DNA of 64,000 bases from Bacteroides zoogleoformans (GTDB lineage: Bacteria; Bacteroidota; Bacteroidia; Bacteroidales; Bacteroidaceae): NCBI RefSeq assembly GCF_002998435.1, contig NZ_CP027231.1:496001-560000 (forward strand). The letters run 5' to 3'. Position 1 is the first letter of the stretch; each line of letters begins with the position of its first letter. The position numbers and the translations under genes are program-made. The notes under the pieces were generated by a model. That model saw only the letters and a list, made by a program, of their open reading frames with translations, was not told where the DNA came from and did not search any database. Below, in pieces: positions 25,901 through 36,743 of the stretch.

Positions 25901-26660
25901 TAAGAGGAAACTGACGGAAATAGAGTTTAACGAGTATCAAAAGCTGAGCCGGAAGCTGCATACCGCCCCTTCCACAGAAGAAATATCGGAAGAGATGACA
26001 GAGACCAATCAGGAGCCTGACAATGCCGCCATGCCTCTTATCACCTCGAAAGACTATGAGATAATGACAAGCCGCATCAGAAAGAACGTGTTATCGGAAT
26101 GGGACGATCCTGAGAATTATGTAGAACCGATAGGGTTCTTTAAATTCCTCAACAGCGGTAAATTTAAGAAAATAGATGATTACGATTTTGATGACGCATC
26201 TCTGTTGACATTAGTCGTTAAAGAGAGTGAGAAAACAGGCTATATGGTTTTGGGCTATGACAATGGACATATTGTCAAGGTGCCTGTAGAGGAACTGCTT
26301 GAATATACCAATAGAGAATATTCCAGAAACACTGAAAGCAAGTTAATCTTCGCCTCTTTAGCCAATGAAAATGATGCGGTTATTACAGTTTCCAAAGAAA
26401 ATAAGACACGGCCAAAGGTGGTAATGCGGTTAGACAGGCTGTCGGGTTTTGAGGAAGGGAGACTCATGGATAGTGGAGAAATGCCATATAATGAAGGGCT
26501 GGTAAGTAGGATTCTGGCCTATGATGTGATACCAGACGAGTATATCGAGGACTTCAATAGTATTCTTGACAAACCAAAGACTTCCACGGGCTCCTCAAAG
26601 AACTTTTTGGCTAAAGACATGGTCAATAAGCTCCACCTATGGGGCATAAAGGAGATTTGA
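22971..26660 (+). CDS. Giant protein with N-terminal S1/OB-like domain and Schlafen/AlbA_2-like domain, function unknown
   Basis: 1229 residues from the ATG at 22971. Residues about 12-75 look like an S1/OB fold (IGDVIDYKVRSLFTTYCELID, GQTVKCRILAV). The middle is mostly helical, with two more OB-like stretches (GETVKITFTGQDVNYRDKYF; IEKNSIVRCRLIGAG). Residues about 840-985 resemble the AlbA_2/Schlafen domain: ETEYKTSIVFF, then ILKVINSFFNTRGGTLYIGV with FGYGV, and HWYIRKAGSKRKLTEIEF. Schlafen-type domains occur in nucleases and in defence and regulatory proteins. There is no signal peptide or membrane segment. The gene is A+T-rich and stands alone between corrin-related genes, suggesting insertion. 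The role is unknown; defence or RNA-related function is a guess. Confidence 0.7.
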   Translation: MEQNKLTPMQAYKIGDVIDYKVRSLFTTYCELIDEKTGIKSYLQGTARLVLFKGQTVKCRILAVSEKHPKIELMNISAFEQSKHNLTEEKLTGLLESRGIAWNTKEFVKILLTEEKEKSFETQCHRWIQNLLNKKTDLQTVRKDCSDLLELSDLLNICSHNERDFYQERLTLIIEQTGYYIRATELINNEAKEDTEDTPTLFIDNLFNKLKVSGFVYHPSKNFSILSSLFLCKPELMNNRMKELLDIISDKNIQIWEREPFGSALIKLLDLYIRECDGKIDKTKENKVLIDNNMLALAIQLLLIKDSKISNIADYRLNAARLCLLSSYLYPSNPGRLVNAAYSILFNSNAKLPAYTIEKVMVLPHYIFSSSYDNIDTVNSFSQGNGRLLISEKGIHLQSAGEKGNLRPVFPNELRLWKNLQVFLLSKPKTSLTSVKPNDITPYQSVWSEIETEFFDIKKRPVVIANKNKKQHRTGETVKITFTGQDVNYRDKYFCQIEDEIGGNGFICVDDIVPYSISTSLRHFYASDGSRLIFQALIIDKEDDLFRFSMLEDLKTFFSDNYYDDDEDIICSVGNVPNNYGMAPAITKEGVSVSIRNAGNFEGIEKNSIVRCRLIGAGSGTFHIACDILGFTSFDFDLNTAFKNLMEACSLGKISENITQQEEEQILESDNLIDESYVKEVIYLIDRMALIDTEYVKSFNYLGFARILCLLIGWESQAAYYKGRMDIIVMLHDFAQNSKVDEEKLTQLEHANAELFSNNAVLRERFMQLQTVSFIGKVEHNADLFNLASSNPYLKNLASLVLAYNITKSNGLESSATNIHNKIIQLLNLKGYETGLKLYGTGEENEETEYKTSIVFFAEDNGSFPNQVKQMDEILKVINSFFNTRGGTLYIGVNNFGYGVSVEEDLKTSLYYGDKDKYSRSIVDAVASTWGNRATTYINKIGFDEENTDKNILIIEVLPIPSGLPYNEHWYIRKAGSKRKLTEIEFNEYQKLSRKLHTAPSTEEISEEMTETNQEPDNAAMPLITSKDYEIMTSRIRKNVLSEWDDPENYVEPIGFFKFLNSGKFKKIDDYDFDDASLLTLVVKESEKTGYMVLGYDNGHIVKVPVEELLEYTNREYSRNTESKLIFASLANENDAVITVSKENKTRPKVVMRLDRLSGFEEGRLMDSGEMPYNEGLVSRILAYDVIPDEYIEDFNSILDKPKTSTGSSKNFLAKDMVNKLHLWGIKEI

Positions 26661-26712
26661 CCATCAATAGCAGAGTGCCTGTTTCACTTAATCCTAAATT
26701 CATCAAGATAAA

Positions 26713-27462
26713 ATGTATTCTGTTCTATTCGTATCCCTCGGTCCCGGTGATCCGGAACTGATTACCGTAAAAGGCCTGAAAGCCTTGCAAAACGCCGACT
26801 GCATCTTCTGTCCGGAGACAGTGAACAAAAAATCCTTAACATCTCCGGGCACCTCGCATGCGGCCGCCATTCTTCACCAACTGGAAATCAATACAAAGTG
26901 CATCATCCGCTTTGCCGTTCCGATGAGCAGGCAGCGTGACAAAGCCATGGCGGCATACGATAGCCTTTTTGCGGAAATAGAGAAACTGCATGCCGACGGG
27001 AAGAAAATATGTGTGGCCGCCGAAGGCGATGCAGGCTTTTACGCTTCCATACACTATGTGTACGAACGACTGCAAAAAGAAGGAATCCCGGTAGAGCACA
27101 TCGCCGGTGTGCCTTCATTTATAGCAGCCGGTGCACGAGCCGGCATCCATCTTGTCAGCGGAACCGAGACACTGACCATACTTCCCGGCACGGCTACAGC
27201 CGACGAAGTGGCTCGCCACATAGAACGAGAAGAGGCTGTCGTCATCATGAAACTCTCCAAGTGTGCGCAAAACATGCACGAACTCATCCGGCTGCATCCG
27301 GAATACGATTATCACTATTTCGAGAACGTGGGCACCGCCAACGATGTGTATCTCGACCGTCCCGACCTGATTCTTTCCCGTGCGTTCCCCTACTTCTCCA
27401 TGCTCATTGCCCGCCGACCGGAAAATGCCGATATGAAAGAAGTCATTCATACATTTTCGTAA
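26713..27462 (+). CDS. cobI: Precorrin-2 C20-methyltransferase (CobI/CbiL)
   Basis: 249-residue tetrapyrrole methylase that adds the C20 methyl to (cobalt-)precorrin-2, the first step committed to corrin synthesis. N-terminal VSLGPGDPELITVKGLKAL, the CobI-type IFCPETVNKKS, DKAMAAYDSLFAEI, and VAAEGDAGFYASIHYVYERL followed by IAGVPSFIAAGARAGI fit the CobI/CbiL branch. It supplies the methylase missing from the operon at 492-6977. It begins 52 bases after the giant gene and no clear promoter is seen there, so read-through is possible. Confidence 0.92.
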   Translation: MYSVLFVSLGPGDPELITVKGLKALQNADCIFCPETVNKKSLTSPGTSHAAAILHQLEINTKCIIRFAVPMSRQRDKAMAAYDSLFAEIEKLHADGKKICVAAEGDAGFYASIHYVYERLQKEGIPVEHIAGVPSFIAAGARAGIHLVSGTETLTILPGTATADEVARHIEREEAVVIMKLSKCAQNMHELIRLHPEYDYHYFENVGTANDVYLDRPDLILSRAFPYFSMLIARRPENADMKEVIHTFS

Positions 27463-27492
27463 TAATAAAAGACGCTTTTCAGAAAAAAGGTT

Positions 27493-27500
27493 TACCTTTG
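27493..27500 (+). promoter_or_regulatory. Promoter -7 element of the DUF1573 gene
   Basis: TACCTTTG matches TAnnTTTG and lies 30 bases before the ATG at 27531; a T-rich -33-like stretch is at 27476-27479. Confidence 0.65.
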
Positions 27501-27530
27501 CGGCATATAACCATTAAAAGGAATCAGAAT

Positions 27531-27920
27531 ATGAAGAAAATTGTTTTTTATATGATGCTGTTAGTGATAAGCATCGGTTATGCCCATGCACAAGGACAGG
27601 CAGACATCAAATTCGAGAAGACCGAGCATAATTTTGGTACATTCTCCGAAAACAACCCGGTGGTGAACTTTACTTTCAAATTCACCAACATAGGCGATGC
27701 GCCCTTGGTTATCCATCAAGCCGTGGCTTCCTGCGGATGCACAGTTCCCGAATATTCGCAGGAACCGATATTGCCCGGAAAAAGCGGAACCGTGAAAGTG
27801 ACGTACAACGGAGCCGGCAGATTTCCCGGACACTTCAAGAAGTCCATCACCTTGCGCACCAATGCCAAGACTGAAATCATGAGACTCTTCATTGAAGGAG
27901 ATATGACCGCAAAAGAATGA
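27531..27920 (+). CDS. DUF1573 secreted protein
   Basis: 129 residues: signal peptide (MKKIVFYMMLLVISIGYAHA) and one DUF1573 domain, an immunoglobulin-like fold: FEKTEHNFGTF, NFTFKFTNIGDAPLVI, then SCGCTVPEYSQEPILPGKSG and TLRTNAKTEIMRLFIEGD. The family is abundant in Bacteroidetes and its role is unknown, probably in the envelope. The start is set by the signal peptide and the upstream AAAAGGA. It has its own promoter and a strong terminator, so it is monocistronic. Confidence 0.85.
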   Translation: MKKIVFYMMLLVISIGYAHAQGQADIKFEKTEHNFGTFSENNPVVNFTFKFTNIGDAPLVIHQAVASCGCTVPEYSQEPILPGKSGTVKVTYNGAGRFPGHFKKSITLRTNAKTEIMRLFIEGDMTAKE

Positions 27921-27951
27921 GAAATAATGCATTTTTGCGAGATTGAATGAA

Positions 27952-27978
27952 GGAGATTTTTTTAATCTCCTTTTTTTT
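27952..27978 (+). terminator. Rho-independent terminator of the DUF1573 gene
   Basis: GGAGATT (27952-27958), a 5-base loop, AATCTCC (27964-27970) and a run of eight T. Confidence 0.9.
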
Positions 27979-28021
27979 GCTTTCTTTGGAGGCATAAAGA
28001 AAAACATCAAATTACAAAGCT

Positions 28022-30013
28022 ATGAAACAAGAAGAAGAACCAATTACCGGATTACCGGAAAATGCGTTCCGTGAATTGAAACCGGGAGAAGTGTATAACC
28101 CATTGATGAGCCCCGACAGGAAATATGCAGAAGTCAATGTCTGGTCGGTGACATGGGGCATCCTGATGGCCGTCCTCTTTTCGGCCGCAGCCGCCTATTT
28201 AGGATTGAAAGTGGGACAAGTGTTCGAAGCGGCCATCCCTATCGCCATCATCGCCGTAGGTGTATCGGGTGCGGCAAAACGTAAAAACGCGTTGGGCGAA
28301 AATGTAATTATACAATCCATCGGCGCAAGCTCGGGCGTCATCGTGGCGGGGGCCATCTTCACCCTTCCGGCACTCTATATCCTCCAAGAAACCTATCCTA
28401 AAGAAATCACCGTGACCTTTACCCAAGTATTCGTCAGCTCTTTGTTGGGCGGCATATTGGGCATTCTTTTCCTTATCCCTTTCCGTAAATATTTCGTAAG
28501 CGACATGCACGGCAAATACCCCTTTCCGGAAGCAACAGCCACCACACAGGTGCTCGTCTCGGGCGAAAAGGGCGGCAGTCAGGCCAAGCCGTTGTTGATG
28601 GCAGGTATAATAGGCGGACTCTATGACTTCATCGTAGCCACTTTCGGGTGGTGGAACGAGAATTTCACCACCCGCGTATGCGGCTTCGGCGAAATGCTGG
28701 CTGAAAAGGCCAAGCTGGTATTCAAGGTCAACACCGGCGCCGCCGTATTGGGGTTGGGCTACATTGTCGGACTGAAATACGCCTCCATCATCTGTGCCGG
28801 TTCGCTGGCTGTCTGGTGGATTATCATCCCCGGCATGTCTCTGATTTGGGGAGATTCGGTACTGAACCAATGGAATCCTGAAATCACGGCTACCATAGGC
28901 TCCATGTCTCCGGAAGAGATATTCAAGTACTATGCCAAGAGCATCGGCATCGGCGGTATTGCCATGGCAGGTGTCATCGGCATCATCAAGTCATGGGGCA
29001 TCATCAAGAGTGCCATGGGGCTGGCCGCAAAGGAAATGGGTGGAAAAGCCGATGCAAAAGCAAGCGTCAGACGCACACAGCGGGATATTTCCATGAAGAT
29101 TATTGCCATCGGCTCTATCATCACCTTGCTACTAGTCGTCCTGTTCTTCTATTTTGACGTGATGCAGGGCAATCTGACGCATACCATCGTTGCCATCCTG
29201 CTCGTTGCAGGCATCGCGTTTTTGTTCACCACCGTGGCGGCCAATGCCATCGCCATTGTGGGTACCAACCCCGTTTCGGGCATGACGCTGATGACACTGA
29301 TTCTGGCATCAGTAGTGATGGTATCCGCCGGACTGAAAGGTCCCGGAGGAATGGTGGCAGCCCTTGTCATGGGCGGTGTGGTGTGTACGGCCTTGTCTAT
29401 GGCAGGAGGCTTCATCACCGACCTGAAAATAGGCTATTGGCTGGGCAGCACACCCGCCAAGCAGGAGACATGGAAGTTTCTCGGCACACTTGTTTCCGCG
29501 GCTACCGTAGGCGGCGTGATGATTATTCTGAACAAAACATACGGTTTCACCAGTGGACAGTTGGCCGCTCCTCAAGCCAATGCCATGGCTGCCGTCATCG
29601 AACCGCTGATGAACGGCGTGGGCGCTCCGTGGTTGCTGTATGCCATCGGAGCCGTGATTGCCGTTATCCTGAACTTCTGTAAGATTCCGGCACTGGCCTT
29701 TGCTTTGGGTATGTTCATCCCGCTGGAACTGAATGTTCCGCTGGTAGTGGGTGGCGCCGTCAACTGGTATGTGACCGGTCGCAGCAAAGATGCCTCTCTT
29801 AATGCCGAACGCGGAGAAAAAGGCACATTGCTTGCATCCGGCTTCATTGCAGGCGGTGCGCTGATGGGCGTGGTAAGTGCAGCCATGCGCTTCGGAGGAA
29901 TCAACCTGGTGAACGGCGCATGGGTGCAGAACACATGGTCGGAAGTGCTGGCATTGGGCGCATACGCCATCTTGATACTCTACTTTATAAAATCTTCCAT
30001 GAAAACCAAATAA
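28022..30013 (+). CDS. OPT family oligopeptide transporter
   Basis: 663 residues with roughly 15 membrane helices. N-terminal soluble ITGLPENAFRELKPGEVYNP and then WSVTWGILMAVLFSAAAAYLGLKVG are typical of the prokaryotic OPT family; later IIQSIGASSGVIVAGAIFTLPALY, the cytosolic KYPFPEATATTQVLVSGEKGG (in part) and the C-terminal GMFIPLELNVPLVVGG also fit. Members move oligopeptides or metal chelates by proton coupling. It is 32 bases upstream of the beta-galactosidase gene and may be cotranscribed, though no functional link is known. Confidence 0.9.
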   Translation: MKQEEEPITGLPENAFRELKPGEVYNPLMSPDRKYAEVNVWSVTWGILMAVLFSAAAAYLGLKVGQVFEAAIPIAIIAVGVSGAAKRKNALGENVIIQSIGASSGVIVAGAIFTLPALYILQETYPKEITVTFTQVFVSSLLGGILGILFLIPFRKYFVSDMHGKYPFPEATATTQVLVSGEKGGSQAKPLLMAGIIGGLYDFIVATFGWWNENFTTRVCGFGEMLAEKAKLVFKVNTGAAVLGLGYIVGLKYASIICAGSLAVWWIIIPGMSLIWGDSVLNQWNPEITATIGSMSPEEIFKYYAKSIGIGGIAMAGVIGIIKSWGIIKSAMGLAAKEMGGKADAKASVRRTQRDISMKIIAIGSIITLLLVVLFFYFDVMQGNLTHTIVAILLVAGIAFLFTTVAANAIAIVGTNPVSGMTLMTLILASVVMVSAGLKGPGGMVAALVMGGVVCTALSMAGGFITDLKIGYWLGSTPAKQETWKFLGTLVSAATVGGVMIILNKTYGFTSGQLAAPQANAMAAVIEPLMNGVGAPWLLYAIGAVIAVILNFCKIPALAFALGMFIPLELNVPLVVGGAVNWYVTGRSKDASLNAERGEKGTLLASGFIAGGALMGVVSAAMRFGGINLVNGAWVQNTWSEVLALGAYAILILYFIKSSMKTK

Positions 30014-30027
30014 AAGTTTTCTATTAA

Positions 30028-33267
<3,240 letters not shown>

Positions 33268-33310
33268 AAGGAGATTTGAATTTTACTCCCCCTTGATGAG
33301 TGAACTATAA

Positions 33311-33344
33311 AAAGGATGTAGTACATTTGCCGCATCCTTTTTTT
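33311..33344 (+). promoter_or_regulatory. Overlapping hairpin terminator and promoter -7 element
   Basis: AAAGGATG (33311-33318) pairs with CATCCTTT (33333-33340), followed by TTTT: a terminator for the beta-galactosidase gene. In its loop is TACATTTG (33322-33329), an exact TAnnTTTG match that could start the DUF1460 transcript. Confidence 0.6.
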
Positions 33345-33438
33345 CGCTTTTAAAAGAAGCGGAAGGAAAAGCTGGTCATTCATCACTGCATGCGGTGACT
33401 TGAAATAAGAAAAAATACCAATCAAAAAAACAAAAAGA

Positions 33439-34227
33439 ATGAGAACAATGAGTAAATTGATGTTCAGCATCCTTTGTGCCACAGGCGTGCTGACCTCGGC
33501 TTCCGCACAAGTAGGGAAAGAGATGCTGAGTAACGGAATAAAGTATCTGGATATTCCTTATGTGGCCCATACGCTCGAAGCGGAAGGCCCCGAAGAACTT
33601 GTCATCAACTGCGACGAAGTGGATTGCACCACCTTTGTGGAATATGTATTGGCTGAAACCCTTACCCCGAAAACGGAAGATGGAGACGTTTCTGAAACCG
33701 CGTTCGGAGAGAAGTTGCAGCAAATCCGCTATCGCAACGGCAAGATTGACGGATACGCTTCCAGACTGCACTACAATACCGATTGGGTGGACAACGGAAT
33801 ACGCAAAGGATTCCTCGAAGACGTCACGGCCAAGATGAGTACAGACACAGAGAAACTGTCTGTCTTCTATATGTCTTCCCGCCCTCAACAATACATGCAG
33901 CTGGCCGCTTCGGCAGAGAACGTGGCCAAGATAAAAGAAACGGAGCGGATATTGTCCGGTAAAACCATCCATTATCTGCCCAAGCAAAAGCTTCCGGCCG
34001 ATGGTCTGCCTTGGATTAAAGACGGCGACATCATTGCCATCACAACCAATATACCGGGACTGGATGTAGCCCACATGGGCATTGCTTTCTATGCCGACGG
34101 GAAACTCACTCTCCTACACGCCTCTTCTACTGAGAAAAAAGTGGTTATATCCAAGCACACCTTGTCGCAAATGCTGAAAGAGAACGATAAGTGGACAGGC
34201 ATCCGCGTGTTGAGAGTAAAGAAATAA
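33439..34227 (+). CDS. DUF1460 (NlpC/P60-like) exported protein, putative amidase
   Basis: 262 residues with a signal peptide (to about residue 23). DUF1460 proteins adopt a papain-like NlpC/P60 fold and act on peptidoglycan-like substrates. The expected catalytic cysteine is in INCDEVDCTTFVEYVLAE (about residue 72) and the histidine in GLDVAHMGIAFY (about 211). YLDIPYVAHTLE and KDGDIIAITTN also match. It stands alone, with a terminator-promoter element upstream and a two-way terminator downstream. Enzyme activity is inferred from the family. Confidence 0.83.
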   Translation: MRTMSKLMFSILCATGVLTSASAQVGKEMLSNGIKYLDIPYVAHTLEAEGPEELVINCDEVDCTTFVEYVLAETLTPKTEDGDVSETAFGEKLQQIRYRNGKIDGYASRLHYNTDWVDNGIRKGFLEDVTAKMSTDTEKLSVFYMSSRPQQYMQLAASAENVAKIKETERILSGKTIHYLPKQKLPADGLPWIKDGDIIAITTNIPGLDVAHMGIAFYADGKLTLLHASSTEKKVVISKHTLSQMLKENDKWTGIRVLRVKK

Positions 34228-34252
34228 GTTTTAACAATGTCATCCAATATTT

Positions 34253-34300
34253 TACGCTTGCACAAGCATCTGTCGAGACACTTGTGCAAGCGTATTTTTT
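34253..34300. terminator. Bidirectional terminator between convergent genes
   Basis: A perfect 14-bp stem, TACGCTTGCACAAG (34253-34266) with CTTGTGCAAGCGTA (34281-34294), then TTTTTT on the plus strand and an AAAATATT-side T-run on the minus strand. It serves both the DUF1460 gene and the CsgG operon. Confidence 0.88.
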
Positions 34301-34329
34301 GTTTAAGCAGACTTCTAAAAATCCACTTG

Positions 34330-35004
34330 TCATTTCACGGTTGCTTTAACAAATTTCTTCCCTGCAGGAAGAGAACCATCCTTCTCATACAACTTTGAAT
34401 ACTTACCCGACGGTAAATCTGAAAGGACAAATGCATTGCACTTACGGCCGGCGACAATTTTATCTGTGGCCGCTGTATTGATGACTGTAGCTATCATTCC
34501 AACCAAAGCTCCGAATCCGCCTCCTCCTCCATTTATACTAGTATCGACTTTGATTTCTCCGGCCCTGTTATAAAGCGTTTGGCCTGTTTTTGTCGAACGT
34601 AAGATATATTCCACATTAACGGTTAATTTTCCTCCAATGTTATTTCTTCTCCAATCTTTGATAATAGTAAACATTGCAGCGTCCGCACCCAACACTTTAT
34701 GGAATATGCTTAAATCGCCTTCTATGAATTGTTCAGCATCATATGCGCTTTCCTGTTGAAACATCTCCATTGTAAGATATGGAGAATACACATAATAGCC
34801 CTTCTCGCAGAGTGGCATATACATTGTCGTATAAAAATAGTCTTTTGCCTCGGCATGCGTTGTTTGATTAATAGGCGGCATAATCGCTATAGACAAGGGC
34901 TTTTCCTCGTACATGGCAGGGTATTGCTGGCTTAAGGCTACCGGTGTTGTACACGAAGTGACCAATGCCATCATTGAAATTGCAAGAAATATTATCTTTT
35001 TCAT
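34330..35004 (-). CDS. GNA1162-family (DUF799) lipoprotein
   Basis: 224 residues with lipobox VTSC. The body matches the DUF799/GNA1162 family: LSIAIMPPINQTTHAEAKDYFYTTMYMPL near the N-terminus, YVYSPYLTMEMFQQESAYDAEQF, LGADAAMFTIIKDWRR and a glycine-rich INGGGGGFGALVGMIATVINTAATD. These proteins form outer-membrane lipoprotein assemblies next to CsgG-like pores. Last gene of a four-gene operon in which each gene overlaps the next by 4 bases. Confidence 0.85.
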   Translation of the reverse strand: MKKIIFLAISMMALVTSCTTPVALSQQYPAMYEEKPLSIAIMPPINQTTHAEAKDYFYTTMYMPLCEKGYYVYSPYLTMEMFQQESAYDAEQFIEGDLSIFHKVLGADAAMFTIIKDWRRNNIGGKLTVNVEYILRSTKTGQTLYNRAGEIKVDTSINGGGGGFGALVGMIATVINTAATDKIVAGRKCNAFVLSDLPSGKYSKLYEKDGSLPAGKKFVKATVK

Positions 35005-35348
35005 TTTTCCAACTGTTTAATGATTCTTGATATGTATATCTCAGACTCCGGATAAAGAGCAATCTCTTGTTTTAAATATTTTAGCCCCTCCTCTTTTTTG
35101 CCTGTTTTATAAAGCAGGTAGCCATATTCAGAATTCAGTCCCGGAGGTACCACACCTCTGGCACCTTTTTGTTTCTCCGTAAGCTTTTTGTACAGCTCAA
35201 CTACTTTAACTTGCAATTCTTCTGTGGGCTTCTTGCTATACTGATAGGTAACGTCCTCATAGTTATACCAAGAATACAATGTCTGAGTGGTAGTGCAAGA
35301 CGACAATGCGGCTACTACAAACGCGGCTGATAATATCTTTTTCATCAT
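35001..35348 (-). CDS. DUF4810 lipoprotein
   Basis: 115 residues with lipobox ALSSC. The mature part LYSWYNYEDVTYQYSKKPTEE and GVVPPGLNSEYGYLLYKTGKKEEGLKYLKQEIALYPES matches DUF4810, a short TPR-like lipoprotein normally encoded between csgG-like and DUF799 genes. It overlaps both neighbours by 4 bases (ATGA type), so translation is coupled and the three products probably form one envelope complex. Confidence 0.85.
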   Translation of the reverse strand: MMKKILSAAFVVAALSSCTTTQTLYSWYNYEDVTYQYSKKPTEELQVKVVELYKKLTEKQKGARGVVPPGLNSEYGYLLYKTGKKEEGLKYLKQEIALYPESEIYISRIIKQLEK

Positions 35349-35680
35349 GGTAGAATAATTTGCTTAACTTCTTGAGTCGATACGAATATTTTCTTGTTAT
35401 ATAGCGTTTTACCTTTGTAACTGACTGTCAAGGTTCTTGCACCCACACCTATCCCATATTGGGTTCCGTGTCTATTTGATTTTTTAGACTTCACCACTTT
35501 GGCATTAAAAGGCTCGGCGGAATCAATGGTGACCTGCACATCCTTACCGGCATACTGCTTTGAACTTACAAAAAGCAAATACGCCATGTCTTCCTTACCA
35601 CTTTGTTGTGCTACAGGAAAATTTGCCTTACACCCCAAAAGCATTAAAGGCAGACTTAGTAAAATTAAATACTTTTTCAT
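35345..35680 (-). CDS. Small lipoprotein in the CsgG operon, family not recognised
   Basis: 111 residues. A signal with lipobox LLGC precedes a mature part of about 93 residues predicted to be mostly strands: AYLLFVSSKQYAGKDVQVTIDSAEPF, KVVKSKKSNRHGTQYGIGVGARTLTVSYKG and KKIFVSTQEVKQIILP (in outline). I do not recognise the family. Its position between csgG and the DUF4810 gene, with 4-base overlaps on both sides, suggests a fixed fourth partner in this Bacteroidales version. Confidence 0.75.
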   Translation of the reverse strand: MKKYLILLSLPLMLLGCKANFPVAQQSGKEDMAYLLFVSSKQYAGKDVQVTIDSAEPFNAKVVKSKKSNRHGTQYGIGVGARTLTVSYKGKTLYNKKIFVSTQEVKQIILP

Positions 35681-36606
35681 TTGACTTCTTCTATTAAATA
35701 GTTGCCCATATTCTCTGAATTAATATTTTCTGACGAGTTCACCTCTACAAAAGAATATTCTGTTTCGGGAGTATCGCCACCGGTAGATACGACTTTGGCC
35801 GCTCCTATCTTCTTGCCAGGCAGACTTATAAGAATTCCGGTTTGTGGGTTCTTTACTTTTTTCCCTTTTGTCATTACGGCGAATGTCATTCCTTCTTTTA
35901 TTCCTTGACTCTTTCCTCCCGCTATAAGAACGGCATCCGAATCGTATGATAAGAAATAAGTTTTCCAAGGATTGTTGGTACATTTGTTGATAATATTTTC
36001 AACCAATTGACCGATTGCCTCGGAAATGGCTTTATCACTTAATGTCGCGTCATAGGCGGCTTGGCCGCCAATTCCCATGGTGGTTTTTGTTGTCAGTTCG
36101 GCCGTTCCCTTTGCTTCATCCGAATAGATAATCAACCCTGACGAAACCTCAACCAATCTTATGGCTACAGCAGCTTCGACGATTTGGGACTTTTGAGAAG
36201 AAAACACTCCGTTTTTTCCGATATTCTTTCTGCCATATTCCGTTATCGAACCAATAATCAGATAATCGGCTCCTAAAGAGGAGGATACATTGCCTCCTCT
36301 TTCACACTCCTCCAATAATTTTGACAAGTCACTTCTCTCTAATAACAGGAACTTTCCGGATGACGCCAGTTTGGCAGATAAGATGTCCAATGCCTGTTTT
36401 CCCATCGGATCATTCTCCTTGTCATAAAAAATACCTTTGGCATATTGAGTTTCATTGGAGAAACGTCCGATTGCCACTTTTCTTTTCAAGACCATTCCAT
36501 CGTCTTTGACTTGTGCAGCAGGTGTTTCTACGATTTCTGTCTTGCGCTGGGCAGACATATTTGTAGATAATGCAAATACTGCCGCTAAGAATAACACTTT
36601 CTTCAT
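35677..36606 (-). CDS. CsgG/HfaB family outer-membrane secretion or assembly protein
   Basis: 309 residues with a signal peptide (to about residue 19; no lipid cysteine). The CsgG core includes VAIGRFSNETQYAKGIFYD, QALDILSAKLASSGKFLLLERSDLSKLLEE, LGADYLIIGSITEYG and AAVAIRLVEVSSGLIIYSDEAKG (in outline). In curli systems CsgG forms a nonameric pore for amyloid export. Here no curlin is seen; the partners are DUF4810 and DUF799 lipoproteins. First gene of the operon, with a promoter element at 36671. Confidence 0.87.
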   Translation of the reverse strand: MKKVLFLAAVFALSTNMSAQRKTEIVETPAAQVKDDGMVLKRKVAIGRFSNETQYAKGIFYDKENDPMGKQALDILSAKLASSGKFLLLERSDLSKLLEECERGGNVSSSLGADYLIIGSITEYGRKNIGKNGVFSSQKSQIVEAAVAIRLVEVSSGLIIYSDEAKGTAELTTKTTMGIGGQAAYDATLSDKAISEAIGQLVENIINKCTNNPWKTYFLSYDSDAVLIAGGKSQGIKEGMTFAVMTKGKKVKNPQTGILISLPGKKIGAAKVVSTGGDTPETEYSFVEVNSSENINSENMGNYLIEEVK

Positions 36607-36670
36607 TGTATCAACATTTAAAATTTTAATGATTTCACAAATATATATAAAGTCTCTTCTTGAGACATTG

Positions 36671-36678
36671 CAAATGTA
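36671..36678 (-). promoter_or_regulatory. Promoter -7 element of the CsgG operon
   Basis: On the minus strand TACATTTG matches TAnnTTTG, 64 bases before the ATG at 36606. Confidence 0.6.
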
Positions 36679-36743
36679 ATAACTTCCACCTTACAATTGC
36701 AGTATTTAACCAGACTTTTCGCAAAGACAATTTACGACACAGT

